From positions 299,486,166 through 299,550,165 of the forward strand of contig CM077666.1 in the NCBI GenBank assembly GCA_039707655.1: a stretch of DNA of 64,000 nt, written 5' to 3'. The stretch's first letter is position 1, and every line of letters begins with the position of its first letter. Origin of the DNA: Elymus sibiricus (taxonomy: Eukaryota; Streptophyta; Magnoliopsida; Poales; Poaceae). The notes under the pieces were generated by a model. That model searched no databases and was not told where the DNA came from. It worked only from the letters and a program-made list of their open reading frames with translations. This document shows positions 11,215-23,816 of this stretch, in pieces. Both the position numbers and the translations under genes were made by a program.

Positions 11215-14200
11215 TACAAGAAATCTCGTCCTGAGATTTAAGAGGTAGAGTAAGGGGGAAAATCCTGGTTTCATATTCTAACGAATCTTCTGGTCTTGGT
11301 TGCTATTCTCTAAGAGGTCGATCCATTGCGTTGACGTCTTCATTTTCTCCGCCTTAGTGCGTCATGACAAAGTTGTACCTTCAGGATCTCCGTTGTACTT
11401 ACGAAAAGGACAAGGGGTAACTCGGCAACGATGGAATTGTATAAGGGTAATCATATGGGGTTATCCCATGAATGAACACATAAGTATCTCTCGGTTTGGA
11501 ACTCAGGAAATACATCGAGAGAAATAAAAGAAGGCATGAGAAGTTTCAAGCAGGTAGGTAATCGTTCGATGCCTGAAACAGAGTGTGAAAGGGGTTCAGA
11601 GCAACGGGAACAAGTATGGCATCTGATACTAGAATAGATCATCTCTAGGAAGGTGGCTCGTGCATTACATACGAAGCCAAGCGCGAGGAATAACTTTGGA
11701 AGTAGGGATGTACAAGAGAGTCAGGTTTCGATCCTGTGGAACTGTGGTTGGTGTGGATTTGGAGTAGGAAGGGCGGTAACATCTTGCACGGTCACGATAG
11801 CATGGCATGTCAGAGGACAGTTTGTCAGTTATGTCGGCAACAACGTCGGTACCAAGGGCGGGGGACGAAGGGAACCATTTTCCTGCTCGCAAGGCGAGGC
11901 AGACCAATAGGCAAAGTTCTCGTCCACCGGTGTTACCGGAATGTCATCAACAATAGTAACAAGGTGTTACCGACAGAGGGGTACATCGGGGGGGGGCTTA
12001 CCTAAGCAGAGAATTGTTACTGCTTAGATCATATAAATCACATGAAAGGTTAAACAAACCAATGGAAAGGAAAATGTGCTTATCAGATTAAACAGACCAA
12101 TGGAAAGGAAAATGTGTTTATTCACAAGTATTAGGAATATATCCTTCCCAAGAACAAGCAGAGCATGATATATATGACAGGACAACAAGTACAAAATCAT
12201 TTAGATAAAGGGGCGAGGAAATTCATGATGTTACCCATACAATGATATTTGGATAATTGATCAAGAAACATTTAGCATTGCGCTTCTAATGTTCTTGTTG
12301 GTATTCGGAGTACCACAGTCATGCTTCAGGGTAGCAATAATATGGTGTTTCAAGTAAGGGTTGGGTCTGAAGATCACAAGAATACTAAAGGAACAATTTC
12401 AAGAATAGAAAGGAACTTAAGGTATAACCAAAACATGACCAAGTCTGTGTTGGAGGGGAAAACAAGGATGTTGCCGATAAAACCCCAAATTATCAAGGGG
12501 CAAGGAAGGTATTTCCCATCATGAATTCGATTCACATCTTGGAAGAAGTCAAAATGTCGACGATGATCACGACACATTTTTGTCAAGAAGTTTCATGAAG
12601 ATGCAATTGATCAACGGCGACATCAAGCAAAAGGAGTGGTGAAGCTAAAGGTTATTGGAACCACAGATAAGATGCAAGCTTGGAATCGGAGTTGCTTTTC
12701 AAGACAACAAAATGATGTTGAAAACTCAACGTAAGCCTTGCTCACGGTCTGAAGAATTCGTGCAACAAAGAAGGACGAGGTAGCACGGTCAAAGGTAGCG
12801 TGATAAGGATGTAGCCGGTAGTCGAGGAATGGCAAGATTGAGTTTAAATTTCCCAGCAACAAATTACTAGGGGTATTGAATTGCAGTGTGGATTCGATTC
12901 ACAAATCGGTGTTCTCGGTTGACAACAACCCAGAACCCGTGGAATGACTAAGACAGGGAAAGGTATTACTTCATCAAAAATTCATAAGATGTAGTGCAAT
13001 GGCATGATATCCTTGATATACCAGGGGGTAATACCCGAAGGTAGAACATAAAAGAGGCTGAACTAGATCGTTGATCTACGGACGGCAGGTGCTTCAACCA
13101 TGTCGAAAAATAGATGAGGCATGGGAATGGATTCCTTTCAGATATATTGAATAAGGACAGCATGGTCGGAACCATAACTGCAAGGGACCAAATTTAATGA
13201 TACCGAAAGAATTATTCAAATGATTAAATATTTTACAAGAAGCTTATGTGACGGTCTACATCGTTTCCATGGGCATGAACACAAAGTTCAAGGTCGACTC
13301 CCACTTCTTCAATGCATAACCTTTCATTCACTTCTCGTTTTCAAAGAAGTTGTAGTGTTGAAATTTTATCTGACAAAACGCCAGTAGAGTATAACCCGCA
13401 TACTTCCGGGTGTACACAGATTAGGGAAGGCATAGGTTCAACCCGTCGGGGGATCTTAGGAACATATACCACAAACTTCAAGAGCAAAATAACACAAGCT
13501 CGATAGCAGAGCATGGTTGACAATAGCAGAGGATACAATTTACCAAAGGCATTATGTATCAGGGGAAGAACTCACAAGGTTATTCAATATGAAGGACACT
13601 GTCGGATAATAATCCAACAAAGGATCTGGTGGTCCACCAAGGATCTGATGTGAATATCGGTACCCAACCAGAAGAAGAACGAATGCAAAGGCATCGGATT
13701 ATAGAAACATCTGAATAATTCGATGCTTAAATACAAAGAAATTTATGATTTCCAGATCGGTGTATCAGAATCAGATGCTCTGATCAAATATGAGTAAGTT
13801 GAATAGACTTAGAGGCACAATCGGTCAGGGTTTGATTTGTTGAAAACCAGCTCATGCCCGAATGACGTCTGAGCCAAAAGGATAATTTCTAAGGATCATT
13901 TGATGATTGCGATTATTCGCAAAGACATTGAATCATTAGGCTCAATATGGCAACGACAAGGGATGTCAACGAAAATTACTAGACATATGGGATTTTCCAT
14001 AATGCAAGCAAGCAAGAATTTCAAGAGCAATAGGCTGCAGAGGATTTTTGAAAGATCAAATAGCATTATGAAGTATTTTGCGAAACACATGAACAACTGG
14101 GGATGAACGAATCCCCGGTAAGTGTGAGGAATTATTCGTCGGTGTATGCATGCGGAAATGAGCTGCAAGGTAGTAGGCACAAAGGATTCTCCGAATATAG

Positions 14201-14625
14201 GAAAATGTTTCAGGGTATCTTGTAATAACAAGAGCAACGGGGAATGATTGTATGAATGGCAAGTGTATATAGTTATCCATAGGGATTTATACGTGGTAGG
14301 GAACTGCAAAATCAGTGGGCACAAGGGTCTCGGGAAAGCATCGAAGAGTGCTTCGGGATATCTTGAAATATCCAGGGATGATCGGGAATGAGTAGCTCTC
14401 CGGAATGAAGTCATTACGAGAACCTAGAGTTAGAGTTAGCAAAATCTTTAACCCGAAAAGAAGAAAGATCAGAATCCCAGAGTAAAGGAGAGGAATAAAA
14501 GATAATCCAATTCATTTGCGATGTGGGCCCGAAAGCCACACAACAATGTTAGTAAAATAGTTTTTTTCAAAGACTAGACTTAACTTTGGCCAAGGAGTTG
14601 GAAAGGGGCATCCTACAGGCAGTCG

Positions 14626-14637
14626 GCTCTGATACCA
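14626..14637 (-). promoter_or_regulatory. primer-binding site (initiator tRNA-Met) of the LARD
   Basis: On the minus strand TGGTATCAGAGC lies three bases after the 5' LTR end. It is the standard plant site complementary to the 3' end of initiator tRNA-Met. F has the identical site in the identical spacing. Confidence 0.9.
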
Positions 14638-15398
14638 ACTTGTGATGCCCCTGACTCAATCGTGCACTAATCATACACGCAAATGCGCAAAATCAAGATC
14701 AGAGACTCACGGGAAGATATCACAACACAACTCTAGACACAAATTAAAGTCATACAGCTTTATATTACAAGCCAGGCCATGAAGGCTCGAATACATAAGT
14801 CAGCGGAAGCAACAATATCTGAGTACAGACATAACCAAACAAGTTTGCCTTAAGAAGGCTGAGCAAAACAACGACATCTAGATCGAAAAGGCGCAGGCCT
14901 CCTGCCTGGGAGCCTCCGAACTACTCCTGGTCGTCGGTCTCCACGTAGTAGTAGGCTCCGTCGGTGTAGTAGTAGTTGTCGGCGGGATCAGCTAGCTCCT
15001 AGGCTCTGTCATCTGATCACAGCAACCGGGTAGAGGGGAAAAAGGTAGCAAAGCAACCGTGAGTGCTCATCCAAAGTACTCGCAAGACTTACATCAAAAC
15101 TATGCTAAGTATGCATCGGTATCAAAGGGAAGGGGCTGTATCAATTGACCAAACTGCAGAATGCCAGGGTAGAGGGGAAGGCCTAGCCTATCGAAGACTA
15201 GCATCTTGCAGCGTCTTGCAGCAACAGAAGAGAATAGAGTAACATAGCATATAGTAACAAATATATATTAGTAACGCCCAGAGATCCTTCCTCGACTACC
15301 CCGCGAGGAAGCGATCCCGGAACCATCATATCAGTTTAGTGAAACCAATATCCAGTTCTAGTTGTAGTAGATCGGGATACAACTCCGAGCGTCCGTTA

Positions 15399-15439
15399 CC
15401 GTGGACACGGCTATTCGAATAGACAACTTCCCTACAGGG
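15399..15439 (-). promoter_or_regulatory. palindromic LTR cassette (LARD 5' LTR)
   Basis: On the minus strand: CCCTGTAGGG (15430-15439, one arm mutated), TATTCGAATA (15412-15421) and CCGTGTCCACGG (15399-15410). The layout is the same as at 3858-3898. Confidence 0.5.
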
Positions 15440-16098
15440 GAGCACCAACTTACCCAACACGCTCGATTAACTTTGGCCGGACACACTTTTATCGGGTCAT
15501 GCCTGGCCTCGGCTGATCGACACACCGTAGTCCTACCTAGGCTCAACAGAGAGGCCAGCACGCCGGTCTAAATCCTAAGTGCGAAGGGGTCATGGGCCAA
15601 TCGTCCTAAGCACTCCTGCGTGTTGCATACGCAGCCGGGAGCAGACCCACCCCCTTAATACAAGCGCATGCGGTTACCGTCCAATCCGGCGCGCGCCGCG
15701 CAACTGCTGACGTCTGAAGAGCTTTCAGAAGAATCTTACGACGCCGAGTGCCCACTTTTATTCCCGCGTGGTGGTCAGTGTGAAAAGGCCAGAGGCCTAC
15801 TCAGCTCATATATCCAAACCCGTTAGTGTGTTGGGAGCTTGCGGTGACGATCAATGCTCCTGTCGCCCCGTCTCGCGGTCTTACGACAAGGGCCAGGCCC
15901 ATCCCTCTCTAGGGCGGTCTCTGCCTGCCCGGTCGTGTCGCGTCATTAAATCTCGCGGGTACCCTCCTGGTCAACCCGACTTATCAAGAGACTGTCGGGA
16001 ACTCAGGTCCACCTCTACCGGGGTGGTACCACCTGTCCCTTCAGTCCCGCAGTAACAGTTAAATGTAACAGTGTGTCCTTACCATCAAGGTGAACTCA

Positions 16099-16304
16099 GA
16101 GGAATCACCCTCGGTAGGTTCACACCTGAGGTAGAATGTCAAGGTGAACTTGGAGGAATCACCCTCGATAGGTCCACGCTTGAGGTGCTGCACGACAGAG
16201 AACATCATCGGGAGTGGTGAGCGAGGAATCACCCTCTGTAAACCACACTCGATGTGCTACACTACAGAGATATCATCAGAAGTGGGACACGAGGCTTCAC
16301 CCTC
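16099..16304 (-). repeat. four spaced copies of GAGGGTGATTCCTC (LARD 5' LTR)
   Basis: Copies start at 16099, 16153, 16223 and 16291, giving spacing 54, 70 and 68, the same as in the other LARD LTR. Confidence 0.6.
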
Positions 16305-18862
16305 GGCACTCGATAGTAGCTCTGCAAAGTCGTACAACTAAGGGGGGTGCTGATGGTGTGTTCGGTCTCTGTACATCGATCACATTGATCGAATCTTCCG
16401 GTAGTAAAGCCTGGCAACACGGACAAGGGTGTGGGGTCACAGATGGATCACTAACCAGCCTATACTAGGCATATAGGGCAACAGGTAAATTATCAACAAC
16501 AGGTTACAAAATCATGCTATGCATCAGAATAGGAGCTATCAAATACAGTAGCAAAATCTAATGCAAGCACAAGAGAGAAAGAATGGGCGATATAGGAATG
16601 ATCAAGGGGGTTTTGCTTGCCTGGAAGCTCTGCTGTAAGTGGTTGAACGTCTGCGGCGTAGTCATACTCAGTGGCATCAGAGTCGATCTCGGGGTCTACC
16701 GGAGAAGAAGAGGGGGAAGAAACAATAAATATAAAGCACACAGATGCAGCACAATGCATGACAAGGTGATATGCTATGCTAGGGGTGACCTAATGCAGTG
16801 CTAGGTGTTATAGACGGAGCGGGAAAATATCTGGGAATATTTTCCCGGCTTTAGGCAATTATCGGACAGATGATCCAGAGGGGAAGGTTCCATGTTTGCA
16901 GTGTTGGAGGCATGTGACAGGTATGTGGATGGCATATTCGGATTCGTCTTATTTTTTGATCATTTTTCATATATAAATTATTTTCATCCAAGTTACGGAT
17001 TATTTTATATGATTTTTCAAAGTTTTAACGATTTTCTGAAATTTCTGGAATATATTAAATCAAAATATTAAATATTTAAATTGCTATGAGTACACAAAAG
17101 TGTACCCAGCTGTGCACATGTGGCTGACATGTGGGGCCAGTCAACAGTTGACTGGTTAAAGGTCCCAATGGGACCGAGCTGCCAGTGACACATATTTTAA
17201 TAGACTAATTAAATAGGTTAATTAGATGGGGTGGCCCACATTTCATTGGCACGGTTTAGTTAAGGGTTATTTGGCAGAGGGGGTTAGCATTAACAGGGTT
17301 AGGCCCTAATTTAATTAGGTTGGCCCCACGTGGCATCGGCCATAGCCAGCCACTATGTGGCTGTGCTCACGCACGAGCACACACAGAGCGGGCGAGGGGC
17401 TGGCAGCGGCGGCGGCGGCAGGAGCAGCAGCTAGCAGCGGTATCAGCAACAAAGAGCAGTAGCTAGCAGTAGCATGCAACAGCATCTAGGAGCAACAAAG
17501 CAGCAAGCCAGTAGCGGCAGAGGCAGCAGACGCGAGTGGGCAAGCAGCGGCAGGCGGCACAGGCGGGTGCGGCTGAGGCAAGCAGCGGCACACGGGGGCA
17601 GCGGCGGCTGTAGTAGCAGAGGCAAGAGCAGCAGCAAGCAGAGGCAGCAGTAGCGGTACGTAGCAGTAGCAGACGGTCAGCAGCATTGGGGCAGCAGCAG
17701 TGCTCGGGGGGCAACGGCGGCAGCAGGCGAGCGGCGGCAGGCCGGGGCGCGGCAGGCGCACGCGCCGGAAGCGCAGGGGCGCGGCCAAGGGGCCAGAGGC
17801 GCGCGGGAGCGTGACCACGGGCGTGGTGAACGCAACTAGAGGTCGCGCGGGCACGCGAAGCTCCGAACGCTTCGAGGGCGGTAGCTAACAGCGTCAGATC
17901 GGAGGGGAAAACGAGGGGAATCGGCAGAGGAGCTCACCGCGAAGCTCGTAGACGAGGCCAGGAGGCGCGGGGTGGCTGGAACTCGACGATGAGATGCGGC
18001 GGCCGTGGCCGAAGATGACGTTGATGGCGAGTGTACGGGGCCTCCTAGCTCGAGCCCTTTGGCGAGGGCGAAGGAGGCGACGATGGCGGAGCTCCTGAAC
18101 ATTGTGGAACGACGAGGGGAGGCCGGTGGCCGCGGGGTCGACGAGGTGGCAGCAACCACACGCTCGGGCGATGAAGAAAATGAAGGGGACGAGCGAGGGA
18201 GGAAGAATGGGTGGCCTAGGGTTTGTCCAAGGGGTGAGGGGATGGCCTTGTAGGTCGCTAGGGAGCGGCGGATGGCAGGCACGTGGCCATCCGCGGCCAC
18301 GGATGTGCCACGGTCGTCCACCGCGGCTCGATGAACAGAGGAAGACGATGGAGGGGGAGTTGGGCTGGGCTGCACTGTGCACTTGCGGCCCAGTCCAACA
18401 GTGGGGGTTTTCCTATTTTCTTTTCTATTTCCTGTTTTCTTTATCTCTCTCTGTTTTGCAATTTAATTAAATACCAGTTGAATTTTGTTCAACATGAAAC
18501 TGGTCACATAAATCTAGCACAATATTTTGGAGAGGCCCACAAAGTTTCAAGTCAATTGGAAATACATAAACATTTGTTTATTTTGAAATGGTTATTTTTG
18601 TTGCTGTTGGGCCACTTTATATTTTACTTGGGATTAATTGGTGAGTCAAATCATGTTGGTTCCAACATGATAAATGATCAGGGGAATTTATATAATAATG
18701 CAAACAATTTAGTTTTATAGTTTGAAGATATAAAATTTGACTTGCAATTCGAATTTGAATTTGACTTTGGTTTTTATCAAGGTGCAATTTAGCTTAGCAA
18801 AAATCAGACGACATGGCATCATTAGTGTGAGATTGCTGTAGCATGATTATTGGGGCATTACA

Positions 18863-19052
18863 GTGCTTGAGGGAGGGCTCACTCTCCTATAGTATGCGGA
18901 TGACACCCTCATCCTCATAAAGAATGATCATGTGACCATTGTGAACTTTAAGTTCCTTCTTATGTGCTTCAAAGCCATGTCAGGAATTAAAATAAACTTT
19001 TATAAGAGCGACAGCAAAGTTAGGGAGGGATTGAGAGCTAGTGGAGGGCTGC
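18863..19052 (+). pseudogene. LINE reverse transcriptase fragment, part 2 (YADD box)
   Basis: Continuation of the fragment that stops at 3099. It encodes YADDTLILIKNDH, where YADD holds two of the catalytic aspartates, followed by FKAMSGIKINFYKSD, typical of plant L1 elements. A TAG stop directly precedes YADD (probably CAG mutated). It breaks off at 19053 where LTR element B1 begins; the rest of the LINE is beyond the window. Confidence 0.85.
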
Positions 19053-21516
19053 TGATACGTCCACTTTGCATCATGATTTCCTACTGTTATTTATTGTGTT
19101 TTGGAATGTTATTTCACTTTATGATGCAATCCTAATGCCTTTTCTCTCTTATTTTGCAAGTTTTACATGAAGAGCGAAATTGCCGGCAGCTGGAATTCTA
19201 GACCCGAAGAGGCTACAGAAGAGATAGATATTCTCCGCAACTCCAAATGACCTGACAATTTATGGAGAATTGTTTTGGAATATATAAAAAATATTGGTGG
19301 AAGAAATACCAGAAGGGGACCCACCAAGGAGTGACAAGCTCAGGGGGCATGCCCTACCCCCCTGGGCGCCCCCTGTGAGCTTGTGGGCCCCCTGGTAGGC
19401 CTCTGGTGCCCATCTTCTCCTATAAGATGCTATTTGCCCAAGAAAAAAATCAGAAGAAGACTTTTGGGACAAAGCGCCGCAATCTCGAGGCGGAACCTGG
19501 GCAGGAGCACTTTTGCTCTCCGACGGAGCGATTCCGCCGGGGATACTTCCCTCCGGGAGGTGGAAATTGAAGCCATCGGCATCACCAACGATCCTCTCAT
19601 CATGGGAGGACCAATCTTCATCAACATGTTCACCAACACCATCTCATCTCAAACCTTAGTTCATCTCTTGTATTCAATCTTTGTCTCAAAACCTCAGATT
19701 GGTACCTGTGGGTTGCTAGTAGTGTTGATTACATCTTGTAGTTGATGCTAATTGGTTTATTCGGTGGAAGATTATATGTTCAGATCCTTAAGCATATTGA
19801 ATACCCCTCTGATCTTGAACAAGAATATGATTTGTGAGTAGTTACTTTTGTTCTTGAGGACATGGGAGAAGTCCGGTTATAAGTAATCATGTGAAGTTGG
19901 TATTCGTTCGATATTTTAATGATGTGTATGTTGTTATTCTTCTAGTGGTGTCATGTGAACGTCAACTACATGACACTTAACCATATTTGGCCTAGGAGAA
20001 TGCATTGGGGAGTAATAGGTAGATGATGGGCTGCGAGAGTGACAGAATCTTAAACCCTAGTTTATGCGTTATTCCGTAAGGGGCTGATTTGGATCCATAT
20101 GTTTCATGCTATGGTTAGAGTTATTTGAATTCTTCTTTCATAGTTACGGATGCTTGCGAGAGGGGGTAATCATAAGAGGGTTGCTTGTTCAAGTAAGAAC
20201 ATGACCCTAGCACCGGACCACCCACATATCAAATTATGAAAGTAGCGAACGCAAATCAACTAAACATGATGAACGTGACTAGACGACAATTCCCATGTGT
20301 CCTCGAGAACGCTTTGCTCACTATAAGAGAACATTCCAGCTGCACTTTTGTTACTCTTGTTACTTGTTACTGATACGTCCAATTTGCATCATGATTTCCT
20401 ACTGTTATTTATCATGTATTTGATCATTATTTCACCTTATGATGCAATTCTTATGCCTTTTGTGTCTTAATTTGCAAGGTTTATATGAAGAGGGAGAATA
20501 CCGGCAGCTGGAATTCTGACCTAAAATAGCTACAGCAGAGATGCCTATTCTATAGAGCTCCAAATGACCTAAAATTTTACGAAGTTTTTTATTGAATATA
20601 TAAAAAACACTGGAGAAAAGAAATAACAGAGGGGACCCACCAGCTGCCCACAAGGCAACAGGGCGCGGCCCCCCTGGGGCGCGCCAAGATTCCTTGTGGG
20701 GCCCACAGCTGGCCTCTAGCCCCCTCCTTCTACTATATAATGTCATTTGCCCTAAAAAATTAATGAGAAGACTTTCGGGACGAAGCACCGCCGTCTCAAG
20801 GCGGAACTAGGGCAGGAGCACTTTTGCCCTCCGGCGGAGCGATTCCGCCGGGGATACTTCCCTCCGGGAGGGGGAAATCGAAGCCATCGACATCACCAAC
20901 GATCCTCTCATTGTGGGAGGGCCAATCTTCATCAACATCTTCACCAGCACCATCTCATCTCAAACCCTAGTTCATCTCTTGTATTCAATCTTTGTCCCAA
21001 AACCTCAGATTGGTACCCATGGGTTGCTAGTAGTGTTGATTACATCTTGTAGTTGATACTAGTTGGTTTATTTTGTGGAAGATTATACATTCAGATCCTT
21101 AATGATATTCAATACCCCTCTGATCTTGAACATGAATATGATTTGTGAGTAGTTATGTTTGTTCTTGAGGACATGGGAGAAGTCTTGTTATAAGTAATCA
21201 TGTGAATTTGGTATTCGTTCGATATTTTGATGATATGTATGTTGTTGCTTCCTTTACTGGTGTCGTGTGAACGTCGACTACATGACACTTCACCATATTT
21301 GGGCCTAAGGGAAGGCATTGTGGAGTAATAAGTAGATGATAGGTTGCTACTCATTACGAATTATCTTGCTACAAAACTATCAGCTACCACTACTTTCAGT
21401 GCTTGCAGAAAACACCTTGCTGAAAACCGCTTATCATTTCCTTCTGCTCCTCGTTGGGTTCGACACTCTTACTTATAGAAAGGACTATGATTGATCCCTA
21501 TACTTGTGGGTCATCA
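19053..21516 (+). repeat. 5' LTR of B1, composite (contains an extra LTR segment)
   Basis: The LTR begins TGATACGTCCACTTTG and ends GGGTCATCA at 21516. Compared with B2's LTR (1473 bp), it carries about 980 extra bases (20371-21350) that are themselves the first two thirds of an LTR of this family. With the insert removed, TTGTTAC joins TCATTACGAATTATC, as in B2. TATAA box candidates lie at 19431-19435 and 20734-20740. Confidence 0.8.
20371..21350 (+). repeat. truncated LTR nested in B1's 5' LTR
   Basis: It starts exactly at an LTR terminus (TGATACGTCC) and stops inside the LTR at GATAGGTTGCTAC. It differs from the surrounding LTR at many positions, so it is not a recent tandem duplication. 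The left flank GTTAC and the right junction GCTAC are similar, which fits a solo LTR insertion followed by a microhomology deletion of its 3' third. Confidence 0.65.
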
Positions 21517-21527
21517 AGGCTCATTTC

Positions 21528-21545
21528 TGGCACCGTTGACGGGGA
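21528..21545 (+). promoter_or_regulatory. primer-binding site of B1 (tRNA-Asp type, mutated)
   Basis: TGGCACCGTTGACGGGGA lies 12 bases after the LTR. It differs at two positions from TGGCGCCGTTGCCGGGGA, the complement of the plant tRNA-Asp 3' end, which is intact in element G. Confidence 0.75.
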
Positions 21546-21622
21546 GTGAAGCGCCTTTGGTAAGTGGAATTTGGTAAGGAAACACTTTTATTACGTGCTG
21601 AAATTTACTGTCACTTGTCACT

Positions 21623-22729
21623 ATGGAAAGTAATCCTTTGAGGGGTTTGTTTGGGGTATATTCACCTCAACCGGAAGCAATAAGAGTTGCCCCTCAACCT
21701 ATTGAACCTACTAAAAATATTTATTATGAAATTCCTTCGGGTATGTTAGAGAAACTGCTAGCTAATCCTTATGCAGGAGATGGAACAATACATCATGATA
21801 TGCACTTGATCTATGTAGATGAAATTTGTGGATTATTTAAGCTTGCAGGTTTATCCGAGGATGTAGTTAAGAGGAAGGTATTCCCTTTATCTTTGGAGGG
21901 AAAGGCATTGACATGGTATAGGCTATTGGATGATACTGGAACATGGGATTGGAACCGGTTGAAGCTGGAATTTCACCAGAAATTTTATCCTATGCATTTG
22001 GTTCATCGTGATCGGAATTATATATATAATTTTTGGCCTCGTGAAGGAGAAAGTATCGCACAAGCCTGGGGGAGGCTTAAGTACATGATGCACACATGCC
22101 CCTATCATGAGCTCTCAAGAGAAATAATTATGCAAAACTTTTATGCTCGGCTTTCTCGTAATAATCAATCCATGCTCGATACTTCTTCTACTGGTTCCTT
22201 TATGAAGAGAAATATTGAATTCAAATGGGATCTTCTGGAAAGAATTAAACGCAGCTCCAAAGATTGGGAAATTGACAAAGGTAAAGAGTCAGGTATAAAC
22301 CTTGAGTTTGATTGTGTTAAATCTTTTATGGAAACTGATGCTTTTCATAAGTTTAGTACTAAATATGGACTTGACTCTGAGATAGTAGCTACTTTTTGTG
22401 AATCATTTGCTACTCATGTTGATCTCCCTAAGGAGAAATTGTTTAAGTTTCATCCATCTATTGAATTAAAAGAAGAATCTATTATAGCTAAAGTGGAAGT
22501 AATCATTTATAATGTTGATCTAGTTGTACCTACTGCTTATATTGAGAAACCTCCTTTCCCTGTTAGGATTAAGGAACATGCTAAAGCTTCAACTATGGTT
22601 AATAAGAGTAATATTAAACCAATTAAACCCTCTGAACAAATTAAAGTTGAACCTAATATTGCAATGGTTAAAGATCTTTTGGTTGATAACATTGATGGAC
22701 ATGTCATATATTTCTGTGATGAAAGCTAG
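21623..22729 (+). pseudogene. gag region of B1 (368 codons open)
   Basis: The capsid-type gag begins MESNPLRGLFG. The Retrotrans_gag-like segment is at about residues 75-175 (GKALTWYRLLDDTGTWDWNR, FYPMHLVHRDRNYIYNFWP, GESIAQAWGRLKYMMHTCP). In this family gag and pol form one long frame. Here the frame is lost just after the HVIYFCDE motif by a small indel, giving a premature TAG. The start is the first ATG after the primer site and matches B2's start at 50113. Gag would package element RNA into virus-like particles. It has no zinc knuckle that I can see. Confidence 0.85.
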
Positions 22730-23816
22730 AATTGCTAATCTAGATCCATGAGATAAAAACAAACCTGTAATTGGCATGCCTGTTATTTCTGCTAAAATTG
22801 GAGATCATTGCTATCATGGTTTATGTGATATTGGTGCTTGCGTGAGTGCTATTCCATTTACTCTTTATCAAGAAGTCACGAATGATATTGCACCTGTTGA
22901 AATAGAAGATATTGATGTTACTATATTAAGCTTGCGAGCAGAGATACTATCACACCACTTGGGATTGTTAGAGATGTTGAAGTCTTGTGTGGTAAGATCA
23001 AATACCCTACTGATTTTCTTGTTCTTGGATCACCACAGTATGATTTTTGTCCCATTATATTTGGTAGACCTTTCTTGAATACGGTTAATACTAAGATTGA
23101 TTGCAATAAAGAAATAGTCAGTGTTAATTTTGGTGATGTATCTCATGAGTTCAATTTCTCTAAGTTTCGTAGACAACTTCATGATAAAGAATTACCTAAT
23201 AAAGATGAAATTATTGGTCTTGCTTCTATTGTTGTGCCTCCTACTGATCCTTTAGAACAATACTTGTTAGACCATGAAAATGATATGCATATGAATGAAA
23301 TAAACGAAATAGATGAGATATTCTTTAAACAAGCAACTATTATTAAACATAATTTGCCTGTTGAAACTTTGGGAGATCCTCTTCCACCTAAGAGTGATCC
23401 TGTCTTTGAATTAAAGAAACTACCTAATACACTTAAATATGCTTATCTTGATGAAAAGAAGATATATCCTGTTATTATTAGTGCTAACCTTTCAGAGCAT
23501 GAAGAAAAGAGATTACTTAAAACTCTGAGGAAGCACCGTGCTGCTATTGGATATACTCATGGTGATCTTAAGGGCATTAGTCCCACTCTATGTCAGCACA
23601 AGATTCATATGGAACCAGATGCTAAACCAGTTGTTGATCATCAACGATGTCTAAATCCTAAAATGAAGGATGTGGTAAGAACTAAAATATTAAAGCTTCT
23701 AGAAGCAGGTATAATGTATCCTATAGCTGATAGTAGATGGGTAAGTCATGTTCATTGTGTTCCTAAGAAAGGAGGTATCACTGTTGTTCCTAATGATAAA
23801 AATGAACTTATCCCAC
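22730..23816 (+). pseudogene. protease and N-terminal RT region of B1, truncated
   Basis: The frame resumes at about 22776 with GDHCYHGLCDIGACVSAIP, an aspartic protease with DIGA at 22827-22838, then returns to the gag frame near 22925 after a 2-base insertion. The two indels compensate. From 22985 it runs through PIIFGRPFLNTVN, LPNTLKYAYLDEKKIYPVII and HQRCLNPKMKDVVR, up to the first RT blocks (YPIADSRWVSHVHCVPKKGG). It is cut at ELIP by the B2 LTR at 23817. The catalytic RT box, RNase H and integrase are not in this copy within the window. Confidence 0.85.

Larger units (their letters stand above)
11203..14640 (-). other. non-coding internal region of the LARD
   Basis: 3438 bp with no gag, protease, RT or integrase motif in any frame. 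The longest frame (13896-14414, minus, 172 codons) is low-complexity and unrecognised. The first 240 bases or so after the primer site (14400-14640, minus) match the leader of F closely. The last 40 bases before the polypurine tract match F as well (CTCAGGACGAGA in place of CTCGGGACGAGA). The core between them has no counterpart in F. This is the pattern of a deletion or replacement derivative that kept the cis-acting ends. Confidence 0.8.
3100..18862 (-). mobile_element. LARD-like non-autonomous Gypsy element with 4.2-kb LTRs
   Basis: Two related LTRs (3100-11202, interrupted, and 14641-18862) flank a 3438-bp internal region with no recognisable gag or pol. The primer-binding site (14626-14637) and polypurine tract (11203-11214) show that it runs on the minus strand. 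With the inserted solo LTR removed, the 3' LTR is about 4.32 kb and the 5' LTR is 4.22 kb. These sizes match the Large Retrotransposon Derivatives of barley and relatives (Sukkula type: about 4.5-kb LTRs, about 3.5-kb non-coding core). The element lies inside the LINE. No clean 5-bp target duplication is visible (ATGGT against GTGCT). The left terminus reads CG instead of TG, so that end has probably mutated. Confidence 0.85.
14641..18862 (-). repeat. 5' LTR of the LARD, 4222 bp
   Basis: Complete LTR from TGTGATGCCCC to GGGGCATTACA in plus coordinates. Its 3' half (14641-17100) is related to the 3' half of F's LTR, including the TTATATATGAAAAA-rich segment, the 14-mer array and the dyad cassette. 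The CAG-rich tract lies at 17401-17720. There is no gene inside; open frames such as 17836-18375 (minus) are read-through of GC-rich LTR. Confidence 0.85.
19053..23816 (+). mobile_element. Gypsy LTR retrotransposon B1, 5' part (TGATACGTCCA family)
   Basis: Contains a 5' LTR, a tRNA-Asp primer site, gag, protease and the start of RT. It is cut in RT at 23816 by B2, a second copy of the same family, and its remainder must lie beyond the right edge. GCTGC (19048-19052) is the expected left target duplication in the LINE. The family belongs to the Sabrina/WHAM/Fatima-like Triticeae Gypsy elements; I do not fix the name. Confidence 0.85.

Noticed and set aside
13896..14414. 172-codon minus-strand ORF in the LARD core
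   Set aside because: Low complexity with degenerate internal repeats, no motif of gag, pol or a known protein.
17836..18382. Overlapping 160-180 codon frames in the LARD LTR
   Set aside because: Several frames are open at once in GC-rich repeat DNA. The equivalent region in the other LTR (10398-10721) is broken differently.
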